Translations under genes and position numbers: made by a program
The notes under the pieces: model-generated
What the model was told of the DNA's origin: nothing
Seen by the model: only the letters and a program-made list of their open reading frames with translations
Databases searched by the model: none
Shown: in pieces, positions 31,744 through 41,419 of the stretch
Numbering within the stretch: position 1 is the first letter of the stretch
Layout: each line of letters begins with the position of its first letter
NCBI GenBank assembly: GCA_002337005.1
Contig: DDFD01000087.1
Span: 1-64,000, forward strand
Direction: 5' to 3'
Origin: Flavobacteriales bacterium UBA1937
GTDB taxonomy: Bacteria; Bacteroidota; Bacteroidia; Flavobacteriales; Weeksellaceae
DNA length: 64,000 bases

Positions 31744-32966
31744 TGGGAAATTTAGAAGGTACTAAAATTAACAAAATTGATGGCGGAAATGGAAGACTTT
31801 CCGCCACCAATGCAAGAATCTTTTTGATGATTGGCGCTATTTCTTTGGTTGGTTCTACATTACAAGCTAATGAAGCAGTAAAGCTAATTCAGACAAAAGA
31901 TGTAGAAGCTGTAGGAATTACGCCTGCTTTTGATGCTAACAACAAAGTTTTAGCTCATTATCATGTTTCAGAGTTTTTCAGAAACGCACCTGAAGGAACT
32001 TTGTATTTCTTGCCAGTTGCAGATGATGCTACTATTACAGAAACTTTACCAACCGTTTTACAAACTTTGAAAACGTATTCTGAAATTAAAGGTATTGGTT
32101 TCTTTGGGTTTACTGATCAAACATTAACCTCTGTTTTTGGATTGGTAGAATCTTTACAAGAAGATTTAGTTGGTGAGGCGAAAAAGTCTGGAATTTTAAT
32201 TGATTCCGTGCTTTTAGAAGCTGGCGGGAAAGGGGCTTTAACCTTCAATAATTACCCAGATTTTACTACAAAATCTGCTGAAAATATTTCAGTAATTATT
32301 GGTCAAGATAGAGATGTTGCAGATTTAGAAACTGAATATGCAGCGCATAGCTCTATTGGTTCAGCACTTGGTATGTTAGCTGTACGCCAAATTTCTGAAA
32401 ATTTAGGCAGTACTGATATTATCAATAAACCAGAAGATAGAAAAGCTGAAAAGTTTTATAGCCTTACAGATTCTGCTACAGAAAAATTTGTTAAGGCGAG
32501 TTTATCTACAGGCGAAAAGCTTTCAGAACTTACAAATGTACAAATTAAATCTCTCCAGGAAAAAGGATATATTTTAATTGGTTCTTATGTAGGAGCTGCA
32601 GGGATGTATTTTTCAGGTTCTGAAACCTGTACATCATCTACTTCTAAATATTCTACCATTGAGAATAATAGCGTTTGGAATGCAGCAGCTAGATTAATTC
32701 GTGAAGCTTTAGCGCCTTACATCAAGGGTAAAGTTAAAAAAGATCCTAAAACGGGTTTTATCCTCTCTACCACTATTGCACACTGGCAACAAGTAGCTTA
32801 CAAAGCTTGTATTGAAAGAATGGAAGCCGAAAATGACATTTCGGGAGGTAGCATTTATATAAACCCAGCACAATATCCCAAAAAAGAAACTCCACTTAAA
32901 ATAAATGTAACCATAGAATCTGATGAGATTGCACACACTTTTGAAGTTGATTTAACCGTACAATAA
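31743..32966 (+). CDS. Tail sheath protein (DUF2586-like)
   Basis: The 407-residue protein resembles the DUF2586 tail sheath of Bacteroidota Mu-like phages: GNGRLSATNARIFLMIGAIS, IGQDRDVADLETEYAAHSSI, WNAAARLIREALAPYIKGKV. It forms the contractile sheath around the tail tube, so the virion is a myovirus. Confidence 0.85.
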   Translation: MGNLEGTKINKIDGGNGRLSATNARIFLMIGAISLVGSTLQANEAVKLIQTKDVEAVGITPAFDANNKVLAHYHVSEFFRNAPEGTLYFLPVADDATITETLPTVLQTLKTYSEIKGIGFFGFTDQTLTSVFGLVESLQEDLVGEAKKSGILIDSVLLEAGGKGALTFNNYPDFTTKSAENISVIIGQDRDVADLETEYAAHSSIGSALGMLAVRQISENLGSTDIINKPEDRKAEKFYSLTDSATEKFVKASLSTGEKLSELTNVQIKSLQEKGYILIGSYVGAAGMYFSGSETCTSSTSKYSTIENNSVWNAAARLIREALAPYIKGKVKKDPKTGFILSTTIAHWQQVAYKACIERMEAENDISGGSIYINPAQYPKKETPLKINVTIESDEIAHTFEVDLTVQ

Positions 32967-32976
32967 AACTTGAACA

Positions 32977-33411
32977 ATGGCAAATAAAATAACAAATTAT
33001 TTAGGCAAACTAACAGGTTGGAATCAGTCAACTGTTAATATTCTCGGACGTGATGTAGTAGGAATCGAGGAGTTTGAATACTCAGATTCCACAAAAAAAG
33101 AAAATGTTTATGGTGCAGGTGGTTACCCTGTAGGCTCTACAGAAGGGAATTATGAAGCTAAATTTTCCCTATCTCTATACGTAGAAGAAGAAAACGCAAT
33201 TCAGGCAGCTTTACCACCCGGAAAAAGATTTCAAGATATTGAACCATTTGATAGTATTGCTCAATATGCGCATCCATCAACTGGTAGGATTATCACTGAC
33301 ATCATTCACAATTGCCAATTCACAGGTAGAACTAAAAGTGGCAAAAACGACCAAGGGAAAATGGTTCATAAGCACGAAATGCTTGTAAGTCATATTACTT
33401 GGGGTATTTAA
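32977..33411 (+). CDS. Tail tube protein
   Basis: The 144-residue beta-rich protein (MANKITNYLGKLTGWNQSTV...) follows the sheath and precedes the tail chaperone, the invariant place of the tube gene. YPVGSTEGNYEAKFSLSLYV is typical of the tube fold. Confidence 0.85.
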   Translation: MANKITNYLGKLTGWNQSTVNILGRDVVGIEEFEYSDSTKKENVYGAGGYPVGSTEGNYEAKFSLSLYVEEENAIQAALPPGKRFQDIEPFDSIAQYAHPSTGRIITDIIHNCQFTGRTKSGKNDQGKMVHKHEMLVSHITWGI

Positions 33412-33429
33412 TCTTAAAAAAAATAATCA

Positions 33430-33768
33430 ATGAAAAAGACATATACAGAAGAACAAATTGAAGCTTACAAAGCTAAATATCCGAATGTAGTAGGTGAAGT
33501 AACATTAGTTCCATCAAAATTTGATGAATCAGAAGAAGACGATCCTTGTTATTTTCTTGTGAAAAAACCTTCGAAAGCATTATTAACAATGCTTGGTTCT
33601 AAAGAATACAAAGACAATCCTGAAAAAGCCAATGATGCATTAATTGCTAATTGTGTATTAGAAGGCGATATGGATATGCTTGATAATGACTCATCAGTAT
33701 TTACCGGGTTGATTGAAAAATTAATCAATCTAAGCAATGTAACAAAGGTTCAGTTAAAAAAAGTTTAG
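33430..33768 (+). CDS. Tail assembly chaperone, short form
   Basis: The 112-residue zero-frame product (MKKTYTEEQIEAYKAKYPNV...) lies between tube and tape-measure genes, the position of lambda gpG and Mu gp41. It ends in a TAG 4 nt after a slippery A-run. A fraction of ribosomes should shift -1 to make the longer form. Confidence 0.85.
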   Translation: MKKTYTEEQIEAYKAKYPNVVGEVTLVPSKFDESEEDDPCYFLVKKPSKALLTMLGSKEYKDNPEKANDALIANCVLEGDMDMLDNDSSVFTGLIEKLINLSNVTKVQLKKV

Positions 33769-33801
33769 AGTCGAACCGTCTAAATGAAGACGGTTTCGAC
33801 T
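33756..33801 (+). promoter_or_regulatory. Programmed -1 frameshift signal
   Basis: Zero-frame TTA AAA AAA GTT TAG contains A7 (33756-33762), a Lys-Lys slippery site. Six bases later a stem-loop forms: AGTCGAACCGTC (33769-33780) with GACGGTTTCGACT (33789-33801), loop TAAATGAA, one bulged base. Slippery site, 6-nt spacer and 12-bp stem are the classical elements. Confidence 0.88.
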
Positions 33802-33995
33802 ACTTTGAAGGAATAGACGCTCTTATTCTATTTCATTTTAAAAAAGATGTGAAAACATTAACTGATGATCAATACGCAAGCTATTATCAGGCTATTGATT
33901 TTCATTATAAGCTAGAAAGATTGAATCATTATAATGCTACACGGAAAGCAATTGCCGAAATTTTACAAGAAGTATTTAAAAAATCAGAAGATTAG
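33762..33995 (+). CDS. Frameshift extension of tail assembly chaperone (GT-like)
   Basis: After a -1 shift, translation continues from codon AGT (33762) for 77 residues (SLESNRLNEDGFDYFEGIDA... ending FKKSED) to TAG at 33993, directly before the tape-measure ATG at 33996. The fusion has 188 residues, analogous to lambda gpGT. The extension has no start of its own. The T-like part binds the tape measure and tube protein in related phages. Confidence 0.85.
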   Translation, partial: SLESNRLNEDGFDYFEGIDALILFHFKKDVKTLTDDQYASYYQAIDFHYKLERLNHYNATRKAIAEILQEVFKKSED

Positions 33996-36086
33996 ATGAA
34001 CTATCAAACCACATGGACATTAAGTGTATCCGACAAATTGTCAGGAACACTTTCTGTTATCAATGAGAAAGGTCAGAAAATGGCTTCTTCTGTTGGTGGT
34101 TCATTAAATACTATTTCTGATAAATTAGATTCTGCAACTAAAAAAGCTAACGGTTTTGGTGATTCTTTAAAAAAAATACGCCCAATTGATTGGCAAGCTG
34201 TAGGATCTAGCATCAATCAAATTAACGATAGATTACAAAGTGTAGCAGCTGTAGGAGCAGATTATGATGCTGCCTTAAGAGATGTATCAGCTATTACAGG
34301 TATTACAGGCAATAATCTTCAAGATTTGGGCGATAAAGCCAGAAAATTATCTATAGAATTTGGTACTGGTGCAGTTCCAAATTTAGAAACATTTCAGACA
34401 ATTTTGTCAAGACTCGGGCCTGATATTGGTAAAAACTCTAAAGCTTTAGGTAATATGGGTAAATATGCCAATGTATTGTCTAAAACAATGAAAAATGATG
34501 TAGTTGGAGCTACAGATGCACTCACAACATCTATGCTACAGTTTAAAGTTGATTTAGATGATCCTATTGCAGCAGCAAAAGAAATGGAGCGCATGATGAA
34601 CGTTATGGCTGCTGGAGCAAAAGAAGGCGCTATGGAGGTTCCACAAGTTTCCGCTGCATTAGCACAAGCAGGAGGTACTGCAAAACTGGCTAATTTAAGT
34701 TTTGAAGAAACCAACTCAGCTTTACAGGCGCTAGCGCAAAACGGTAAGTATGGAGCTGAAGCGGGTGTTGGATTAAGAAATGTACTTATAAAAATGAACG
34801 CACCATCCGCGTTAAGTAAAGACGCCGTAGCAATGTTAGATAAATATCATGTGAACATGAATAAAGTATCTAATTCTACAGTGCCTTTTTCAGAGCGTTT
34901 AAAAGAGCTTCAAAAAATTGGAAAAAACACAGATGCGTTAGCGGCTGTATTTGGGGCTGAAAATATACAAGCTGCTCAAGGTTTAATACAATCCGCACAA
35001 TATCAAGAAGACTTGACTCAAAAAATTACAGGAACTAATGTAGCCTATGAGCAATCTAAAATAGTAATGGATGGCTGGTCTGAAAAATTACGCCGTGCAA
35101 AAATGTGGGTTGAAGATTTACAAATTGGTTCTTTCAAATTTACAAGCGTTTTAAGTGCTGGATTTGCTACATTGTCATCATCTGCACAATTAGCCGCTGA
35201 TTTATCAACTGCTTATAGTGGTTTATCACCAGTTCTTAGAAGTACAACAATTTGGCTTAAAGGTACAGCATTATGGCAAAATGTAGCGGCTTTATCAACT
35301 AAAATATATACTGGTGCTCAATGGTTATTAAATGCCGCTTTAACAGCTAATCCAATAGGATTAATTATTGTAGCTATAGCTGCTTTAGTTGCTATGGTTG
35401 TAGTAGCAATTAAACATTACGACAAATGGGGTGCTGCTCTGTTACAATTTATGGGTCCTGTAGGATGGGTTATTAATTTATTTAAATCACTATATGACCA
35501 TTGGGAATCTATAAAAAAAGCTTTCCAAACTGAAGGTATAATTGGTGGGCTTAAAAGATTAGGCTGGGTAATCCTAGATGCTTTATTAAAACCATTTCAA
35601 CAAATTTTAGAAATTGTAGATAAAGTAACAGGAACTAATTGGTCTGGAAAAATTAAATCATTAAGAGAGCAACAGAACCTAGTAACTGAAGGTGAGGCTA
35701 AAACACCAACCGTACGTCAATTGAGTGTAAAAGAAGCTTTAGAAAAGGGTAAACTAGTAATGTATAATGGTAAAGCTATTTTGCCATCTTCAAGAGATAA
35801 GTTTGAAAAACAGAAAAAAGAAAAAGAAGCAAATGCTACTACTATTTCTGCTAATGATATTTTCGGGGATAAAAAAGAAAAAGACAAAAAGACAAAAAAA
35901 TCTGCTAAATCCTCTAACGACGGTTTAAGCATGAGTGGAGAAAAAGGAGGTAATAGGACTATAAATCAAACTGTAAACATTAACAATTATTATTCTGCAA
36001 CTAAACAAAATGTCGGGAAAATTGCAGATGAAATTGTTGGAAAAATTAACGACCGTCTTCGTGATGGAATGGTAGCTTTAGATTAA
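33996..36086 (+). CDS. Tail tape measure protein
   Basis: The 696-residue protein has an N-terminal coiled-coil region, a TP901-like core (ADYDAALRDVSAITGITGNN; GTAKLANLSFEETNSALQAL), hydrophobic spans (GLIIVAIAALVAMVVVAI) and a Lys-rich C-terminal linker. Length sets the tail length; about 0.15 nm per residue suggests a tail near 100 nm. Confidence 0.92.
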   Translation: MNYQTTWTLSVSDKLSGTLSVINEKGQKMASSVGGSLNTISDKLDSATKKANGFGDSLKKIRPIDWQAVGSSINQINDRLQSVAAVGADYDAALRDVSAITGITGNNLQDLGDKARKLSIEFGTGAVPNLETFQTILSRLGPDIGKNSKALGNMGKYANVLSKTMKNDVVGATDALTTSMLQFKVDLDDPIAAAKEMERMMNVMAAGAKEGAMEVPQVSAALAQAGGTAKLANLSFEETNSALQALAQNGKYGAEAGVGLRNVLIKMNAPSALSKDAVAMLDKYHVNMNKVSNSTVPFSERLKELQKIGKNTDALAAVFGAENIQAAQGLIQSAQYQEDLTQKITGTNVAYEQSKIVMDGWSEKLRRAKMWVEDLQIGSFKFTSVLSAGFATLSSSAQLAADLSTAYSGLSPVLRSTTIWLKGTALWQNVAALSTKIYTGAQWLLNAALTANPIGLIIVAIAALVAMVVVAIKHYDKWGAALLQFMGPVGWVINLFKSLYDHWESIKKAFQTEGIIGGLKRLGWVILDALLKPFQQILEIVDKVTGTNWSGKIKSLREQQNLVTEGEAKTPTVRQLSVKEALEKGKLVMYNGKAILPSSRDKFEKQKKEKEANATTISANDIFGDKKEKDKKTKKSAKSSNDGLSMSGEKGGNRTINQTVNINNYYSATKQNVGKIADEIVGKINDRLRDGMVALD

Positions 36087-36090
36087 AATT

Positions 36091-36375
36091 ATGAGCAAAG
36101 ATATTTTACTTGACGACAATAATGACATTAAAATTATTAATGGAGATTTTGATTTTGGAGACAGTGAAATGCAAGAGGTTGGGCTAATCTTACAATCAAC
36201 CCAGGGCGAATGGAAAATGATACCAACACTCGGTCCTAATTTGTATAGATTTATAAAATCAAAGGCTAGTAAATCAGAAATTGAAGCCACTGTAGCCATT
36301 CATTTGGCGATTGACAATAAAGATTTTAAGACTTTAAAAACAAAAATAAATACAGTTATTAATCGTGGACAGTAA
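36091..36375 (+). CDS. Baseplate wedge protein (gpW/gp25-like)
   Basis: The 94-residue protein reads DIKIINGDFDFGDSEMQEVG then LILQSTQGEWKMIPTLGPNL, the pattern of small phage baseplate proteins of the gp25/DUF2634 type. It comes directly after the tape measure. Confidence 0.72.
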   Translation: MSKDILLDDNNDIKIINGDFDFGDSEMQEVGLILQSTQGEWKMIPTLGPNLYRFIKSKASKSEIEATVAIHLAIDNKDFKTLKTKINTVINRGQ

Positions 36376-37018
36376 AATATTTGGCATTGATAATAGAGCT
36401 GCACTTGGTCAGCTTTTTAAGACTGCATTTGGTGTTGCTCCTGTCTATATGACTGTACCTATTGGTAAAACAGGTGAAGTAAAAATAGAAGGTTTTAATC
36501 CTTCAGTAAAAGAAGATGAAATTAATGAGGATGAGATTTTAAAAAGTGTTTACGGAACACCGATAATTTACCCAGTTCAGTTTTCTGGTTCTGAATACCC
36601 AGTGTATGATTTTTATGGAAAATTGATAAAAAAAACATTTGAAGATCTATGGCTTCCTGCTACTACAATGGTAGATTTTAGTCGTGCAAAGAATACTATC
36701 AAAACAAATGTTTTAGGAGCAAACGGAACGGTAAAAGAATACTTTGGATTTGATGATTGGCAAATTAGAATAAGAATGCTTTGTCTTAGTGACAATAAAT
36801 ATAAAGCTAAAGAATATGCAGAACTAATAACTGACTGGTCTAGAATAGCAGGAAGTATTAATATAAAAGGCTCAATTTTCACTAAAAAAGAAATTTATAG
36901 TCTATCTATTGATGATATAGATATAAAAACACTAGCAGGTTCACCCGGTGTAATACCTATTGAATTAAGTTGTAGTTCTGATGAAGCAATTGAAATTTTT
37001 ATAAATTCTGAAGAATGA
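36365..37018 (+). CDS. Baseplate/tail protein (DUF6046-like)
   Basis: A 217-residue protein starting with GTG at 36365, overlapping the upstream gene by 11 bp. The segment DWQIRIRMLCLSDNKYKAKE is characteristic of Bacteroidota phage baseplate proteins of this place in the operon. Exact function not known. Confidence 0.65.
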   Translation: MDSKIFGIDNRAALGQLFKTAFGVAPVYMTVPIGKTGEVKIEGFNPSVKEDEINEDEILKSVYGTPIIYPVQFSGSEYPVYDFYGKLIKKTFEDLWLPATTMVDFSRAKNTIKTNVLGANGTVKEYFGFDDWQIRIRMLCLSDNKYKAKEYAELITDWSRIAGSINIKGSIFTKKEIYSLSIDDIDIKTLAGSPGVIPIELSCSSDEAIEIFINSEE

Positions 37019-38019
37019 AAGATTTAATAATGAATGCAAAGGTAGTTTTTAAAGCTACTCCAAATCATAAAGAATTTTTTATTAGAAAAATTTCAGAAGT
37101 TGAAATTAATAGTTCTTGGAAAACTATTTGTGATACAGCTCATATTATTTTACCAAGAAATGTAAAAGATTTTGACAGTAAAAAAGTAAAAGAAATATTT
37201 CGCCGTGGCGATAAGGTAGAAATACATCTAGGTTATGGTTATGATGAAAATTTAATACTTGAATTTTCGGGTTATATAGATAAAGTATCAGCTGATTATC
37301 CTATAACGATAAAACTAGAGGATGAAATGTGGAGGCTGAAACAAATACCTGTAAGTTTTGTTTCAAAAGATATAAAATTAAAGGCGTTCATTCAAAAATT
37401 TGTAACTGATTATCCAATTGATATTGATGCGGATATCAGTCTTGGAGCTGTAAGATTTAGTAAGGTTACCCTGGGTGAAGTTTTGAAAAAATTACAAGAT
37501 GATTTTTCGCTTTACTCTTTTATTAGAAACGGGAAATTAACTATTGCTAAACCGTACTCTGATGTTAGTGATAAAATTCCAGTTTTTGACTTAGAACGAA
37601 ACTGCGTGAGTAATAATCTTAATTATTTAAGCAAAGAAGAAAAGCTAGTAAAAATAATTGGTCAATCTATGCAAAAGCTTGCAAAAGCAATTAAGAAAAG
37701 AGAAAAAGATAAAAAATTAAAATTTGAGTTTGGTGATGCAAATGCTACTGAGACTATAAATTGGACTTTTAATGTAACAAATCTGAAGGATCTAGAAAAT
37801 GAAGTAAAAAGAATGTATAATGATAAAAAGAAAGACGGTTGGGATGGTAGTTTTACCACGTTTGGAACTCCAAGCGTACAGCACGGACAAAAACAAAAAC
37901 TAACGTCTTCTTTATATACAGATCGTGAAGGTGTTTATTATTCCGATTCTGTTAAAAAAACTTTTAATAGAGATGGATATAGACAGGAAATAGAATTAGG
38001 AGCAACTTTCAAAAAATGA
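37015..38019 (+). CDS. Baseplate hub protein (Mu gp44/gpD-like)
   Basis: The 334-residue beta-rich protein: MNAKVVFKATPNHKEFFIRK, RRGDKVEIHLGYGYDENLIL, FSGYIDKVSADYPITIKLED. That pattern fits the hub fold of gpD/gp27-like proteins. Overlaps neighbours by 4 bp at each end. Confidence 0.8.
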   Translation: MKDLIMNAKVVFKATPNHKEFFIRKISEVEINSSWKTICDTAHIILPRNVKDFDSKKVKEIFRRGDKVEIHLGYGYDENLILEFSGYIDKVSADYPITIKLEDEMWRLKQIPVSFVSKDIKLKAFIQKFVTDYPIDIDADISLGAVRFSKVTLGEVLKKLQDDFSLYSFIRNGKLTIAKPYSDVSDKIPVFDLERNCVSNNLNYLSKEEKLVKIIGQSMQKLAKAIKKREKDKKLKFEFGDANATETINWTFNVTNLKDLENEVKRMYNDKKKDGWDGSFTTFGTPSVQHGQKQKLTSSLYTDREGVYYSDSVKKTFNRDGYRQEIELGATFKK

Positions 38020-38501
38020 GTTTAGATAAATTAAAGCAAACGCTATCAGAGCTTCAAAAAAATAATACTCCAACTCAAACGGTTTGGGTTGAAGTAAAGG
38101 AAGTTGATTGGGAAGAAAAAACAATGACGGTTTTGGGTATTGCTGATGATTTAGAGTATTATGATGTTTTGCTTGGTTTAGGTTCTGTAGATGTAAAGCC
38201 GAAAGTTGGCTCTAATTGTTTGATAGGTTTTATTAATAACTCTGAGACGCTTCCATTTTTAATAATGGCTGACGTAGTAGAAGAAATAGATGTAAAATCA
38301 GAGCATTGTCAATTAAAAGTAAATGACGGTTTCCTTCTAAAAAAAGAAAATGAAACGCTGAAAAAATTGATGGTCGATTTACTTCAGGAAATACAAAAAA
38401 TGAAGTTTACCACCAATACAGGTTCTACTATAAAATTGGTTAATAAACCACAATTTTTGAGTATTGAAAATAGATTTAAAGACTTTTTAAAAGATAATTA
38501 A
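38016..38501 (+). CDS. Baseplate spike/central puncturing protein (gpV/gp45-like)
   Basis: The 161-residue protein begins with a helix, then an OB-fold-like part (VWVEVKEVDWEEKTMTVLGI; KPKVGSNCLIGFINNSETLP) and a beta-helical C-terminus. Position directly after the hub is that of the spike. Confidence 0.7.
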   Translation: MSLDKLKQTLSELQKNNTPTQTVWVEVKEVDWEEKTMTVLGIADDLEYYDVLLGLGSVDVKPKVGSNCLIGFINNSETLPFLIMADVVEEIDVKSEHCQLKVNDGFLLKKENETLKKLMVDLLQEIQKMKFTTNTGSTIKLVNKPQFLSIENRFKDFLKDN

Positions 38502-38699
38502 ATGGCAACTTCAGAAGAAAGATTAAAGCAAAAAATAATAGATGTGATGGACGAATGTGCCGCTGAAGAAACAAGCCCGGAAACATCAAAAGAAAAATTT
38601 GCGGAAAAATTGGCTCAAGCCGTCATTTTTGAAATTAAAAATATGACGATTGCAGCCACATCACCAAACGGAACTGTAACAATTATAAGTATTACATAA
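38502..38699 (+). CDS. Small hypothetical tail-region protein
   Basis: A 65-residue protein (MATSEERLKQKIIDVMDECA...; C-terminus IAATSPNGTVTIISIT) between spike and holin-like genes, coupled by one-base overlap. Similar small proteins accompany the spike in related phages; unknown role. Confidence 0.55.
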   Translation: MATSEERLKQKIIDVMDECAAEETSPETSKEKFAEKLAQAVIFEIKNMTIAATSPNGTVTIISIT

Positions 38700-39058
38700 T
38701 GGAAGATTTATTTAAAGAACATTTTGGAACTCTACTAGCAACTCTTATCACTGGTTTTGGAGGTTGGTTTTTTGGAAGAAGAAAGTCAAACGCAGAAGCA
38801 AGTATTGTGGAAGCTGATTACGAGTCAAAAGAAATTGACAATGGCGGTAAAATAGTTTCAATGTACAAAGAAGCAATTGATGATTTAGGTAATCGTTATG
38901 AAAAAAAATATCAAGAAGTAGCTGCTATCTATGATAAAAAAATTGAGATTTTAGAAGCAGAAATTAAGTTACAAAAACAAATAATTTCGGGATTGAAAAA
39001 AGAAAATACAGAATTAAAACAAAGAATTAAAGAACTTGAAAGCAATAGTACTACATAA
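38699..39058 (+). CDS. Membrane protein with coiled coil, possible holin
   Basis: The 119-residue protein has one N-terminal hydrophobic segment (FGTLLATLITGFGGWFFGRR, about 9-28) and a long coiled coil (IEILEAEIKLQKQIISGLKK). It is the only late single-span membrane protein besides the u-spanin, so it could be the holin, but holins rarely have such a long coiled coil. Confidence 0.5.
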   Translation: MEDLFKEHFGTLLATLITGFGGWFFGRRKSNAEASIVEADYESKEIDNGGKIVSMYKEAIDDLGNRYEKKYQEVAAIYDKKIEILEAEIKLQKQIISGLKKENTELKQRIKELESNSTT

Positions 39059-39335
39059 TCAATCATTATTTGATATTTCCATCCGCTATACAGGCACCAT
39101 AGAAAACGCTTTCAAAATTGCGGTTGCAAATGGTTTGAGTCCGACGGATGAGCTAGAACCTGGAGCGCAATTAATTATTCCTTCAGATGTAGAAATAAAT
39201 AACGATGTTGTGAATTATTTTGCTGGTAAAGGCATTCAGCCAGCTACAGGATTTAATTATATAGAAAGCGAAATTACACCAGAATTAGAAGGTATTTCTT
39301 ACTGGATTTTGAACAAAAATTTTATCGTACAATAA
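39036..39335 (+). CDS. LysM-domain baseplate protein
   Basis: A 99-residue protein starting with TTG at 39036 inside the previous gene. SLFDISIRYTGTIENAFKIA ... LIIPSD is a LysM repeat (about 8-52). Small LysM proteins such as gp53 are baseplate parts that may contact peptidoglycan. Confidence 0.7.
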   Translation: MKAIVLHNQSLFDISIRYTGTIENAFKIAVANGLSPTDELEPGAQLIIPSDVEINNDVVNYFAGKGIQPATGFNYIESEITPELEGISYWILNKNFIVQ

Positions 39336-39336
39336 A

Positions 39337-40179
39337 ATGGCTAGATCAGTTGATACAATATATGCAGATTTGCTAGCGAAAAAAGAATCTGACAGTAATT
39401 TAGATGCGCTAAATAGCACGTCTAAAACAGCAATTTGGAGACTATGGCTCTACATTGTGGCTTATGCTACCAATGTACTAGAATCTCTTTTTGACAAGCA
39501 TTATACAGAAGTTACTTCAATTATTACAGAATTGAAACCTCATACAATGCGTTGGTATCGTCAAAAAGCTTTAGCCTTTCAGTATGGTTTTGATTTGATA
39601 AGTGATACTGATGTTTTTGATAACGGAACGGCTACAGAAGCACAAATTGAAGCTTCAAAAATTATTAAGTATGCCGCCATCACCGAAGCAACAACACAAA
39701 GTAGATTAGTTTTAAAAATTGCCACTGAAGATAATGCAGGTAAATTAGCGCCAATTACAGCAGGTCAAGAAAATGCTTTTGTTCCATATATTGAAGAAAT
39801 AAAAGATGCAGGCGTTGCAATTACGGTTATCAACTATCTACCAGATATTTTAAAATTAAACTTAAAAATTTATTATGATCCATTGGTTCTTACAAGTTCT
39901 GGAGTATCAATTAGAACTGGTAAAAAACCTGTAGAAGATGCGCTCAATGAATTTATGAAAGAATTGCCTTTTAATGGTGAATTAATTTTGAATTCACTGA
40001 TTGATAAGTTGCAAAAAACTGAAGGCGTTAAAATTCCACACTTAGTACAAGCAGCTAGTAAATGGATTGACACAGCTTTAGACGACTATGGAAATTTTGA
40101 AAATATTTCGGTAAAAAAAATACCTGTATCTGGTTATTTTGAAATTGAAAATTTTGATAATATAGAGTATGTGGTTTAA
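39337..40179 (+). CDS. Baseplate J-like protein
   Basis: The 280-residue protein follows the LysM protein and precedes the gpI-like one, the conserved J-I order. LNALNSTSKTAIWRLW-like helices and AGVAITVINYLPDILKLNLK are typical for baseplate J of this phage group. Forms the baseplate wedge. Confidence 0.75.
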   Translation: MARSVDTIYADLLAKKESDSNLDALNSTSKTAIWRLWLYIVAYATNVLESLFDKHYTEVTSIITELKPHTMRWYRQKALAFQYGFDLISDTDVFDNGTATEAQIEASKIIKYAAITEATTQSRLVLKIATEDNAGKLAPITAGQENAFVPYIEEIKDAGVAITVINYLPDILKLNLKIYYDPLVLTSSGVSIRTGKKPVEDALNEFMKELPFNGELILNSLIDKLQKTEGVKIPHLVQAASKWIDTALDDYGNFENISVKKIPVSGYFEIENFDNIEYVV

Positions 40180-40630
40180 TGTCAATTGGAAAAAACTTGC
40201 AATTTTATTAACTCCGACTTTCTTAAGAAGTGAGTTGATGATTGCTTGGTTAGAGCTATTGATGGAAGGTATCAATGATATTCATTACCAATGGTTACAG
40301 TTCCGTAAATCTAATATTTACATCCTGGCACATAACTCACAGGTTTGTTATTTACGAGCTTCTTTAAATGACAGGTTTGATAACGAGCAAAGGCGAATCC
40401 AAATTATTGACGGTAATAAATACCAACGCAAATACATCTATACAGACGAGGAGCAAAAACCTAAATTTTTAGGAATAATTTACATTCATGGTGATGAAGA
40501 CTACTCAGATACAGGCGTTGACTTCATTGTTCAAGTTCCTAATGATATTATTTTCAATATTAATGAAATGAAAGGCTTAATAGATTTTTACAAATTAGCA
40601 GCAAAACGTTATAAAATAGTAATACTATGA
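40169..40630 (+). CDS. Baseplate/tail protein I-like
   Basis: A 153-residue protein (MWFNVNWKKLAILLTPTFLR...) overlapping the J-like gene by 11 bp and the fibre gene by 4 bp. The N-terminal part occurs in small tail proteins of Bacteroidota phages at this place. Identity by position. Confidence 0.6.
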   Translation: MWFNVNWKKLAILLTPTFLRSELMIAWLELLMEGINDIHYQWLQFRKSNIYILAHNSQVCYLRASLNDRFDNEQRRIQIIDGNKYQRKYIYTDEEQKPKFLGIIYIHGDEDYSDTGVDFIVQVPNDIIFNINEMKGLIDFYKLAAKRYKIVIL

Positions 40631-41415
40631 ATAGACTAGATTTAGATCAATCTGGTGGTTTACCATTGAGCACGCAGATTTTAGATAATATGCAAAGTGC
40701 CTACAGAACTACTAATGAATTAGGAAGATTGGCAGGCGATAAAACTATTGTTTCAGGCTGCATAGAGGCAGGCGGTGTGGTTACTGATGGTTTTGTGATT
40801 ATAAATGGCGAGCTACTAAAATTCAAAGGTTCTGCTTTGTCTGATTATGTAGTCATTCAAGAAGTTGCCGAGAATCCGAGAGGTTTCGAAGACGGAAGCG
40901 CAAAGCCAATTATTTACGAGCGTTACGCCACTTTTGGAACTGCTGAAACTCAATATTTATGGACTGATTTTAAACGACCGTTAACTTTATTGCAAATACA
41001 AGAAAAGCTCACGCAATTAGAGAATATGGTACCGATTGGCTTGGTTGCAATTTGGGATAGACCAGCAGACGTAATCCCAACAGGTTGGGTAGAGCATACC
41101 GATTTAGCTGGCAGAACGGCGGTTGGTCATGCCGATGGAGATGTTAATTTTGGTGCTTTAGGTGGTAATTTAGGTGTTTCACAGGTAACTCTTGATATTT
41201 CTCAAATGCCATCTCACAGCCATTTACAAGGTACTGAAGGTTTATATCATGATTATGGCGGCGGTACTGTGATAGGTAACAGAACTTATCCAGATGGTAC
41301 ATTTGCTTCATACAGAAACGCTAAAACCAGCGAAGCTGGTGGTGGTCAAGCGCACACGAATATTCAACCGTCAAGAATTGTGAAGTATATCAGATTTGTA
41401 GGATTTAGCAGTTAA
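40627..41415 (+). CDS. Tail fibre with collar/gp12-like tip
   Basis: The 262-residue protein ends in a phage tail-collar fold: GLVAIWDRPADVIPTGWVEH, DLAGRTAVGHADGD, MPSHSHLQG and GGGQAHTNIQPSRIVKYIRF. The HSH and QAH histidines are like the metal-coordinating histidines of short tail fibres. Probable receptor-contact structure. Confidence 0.85.
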   Translation: MNRLDLDQSGGLPLSTQILDNMQSAYRTTNELGRLAGDKTIVSGCIEAGGVVTDGFVIINGELLKFKGSALSDYVVIQEVAENPRGFEDGSAKPIIYERYATFGTAETQYLWTDFKRPLTLLQIQEKLTQLENMVPIGLVAIWDRPADVIPTGWVEHTDLAGRTAVGHADGDVNFGALGGNLGVSQVTLDISQMPSHSHLQGTEGLYHDYGGGTVIGNRTYPDGTFASYRNAKTSEAGGGQAHTNIQPSRIVKYIRFVGFSS

Positions 41416-41419
41416 GAAA

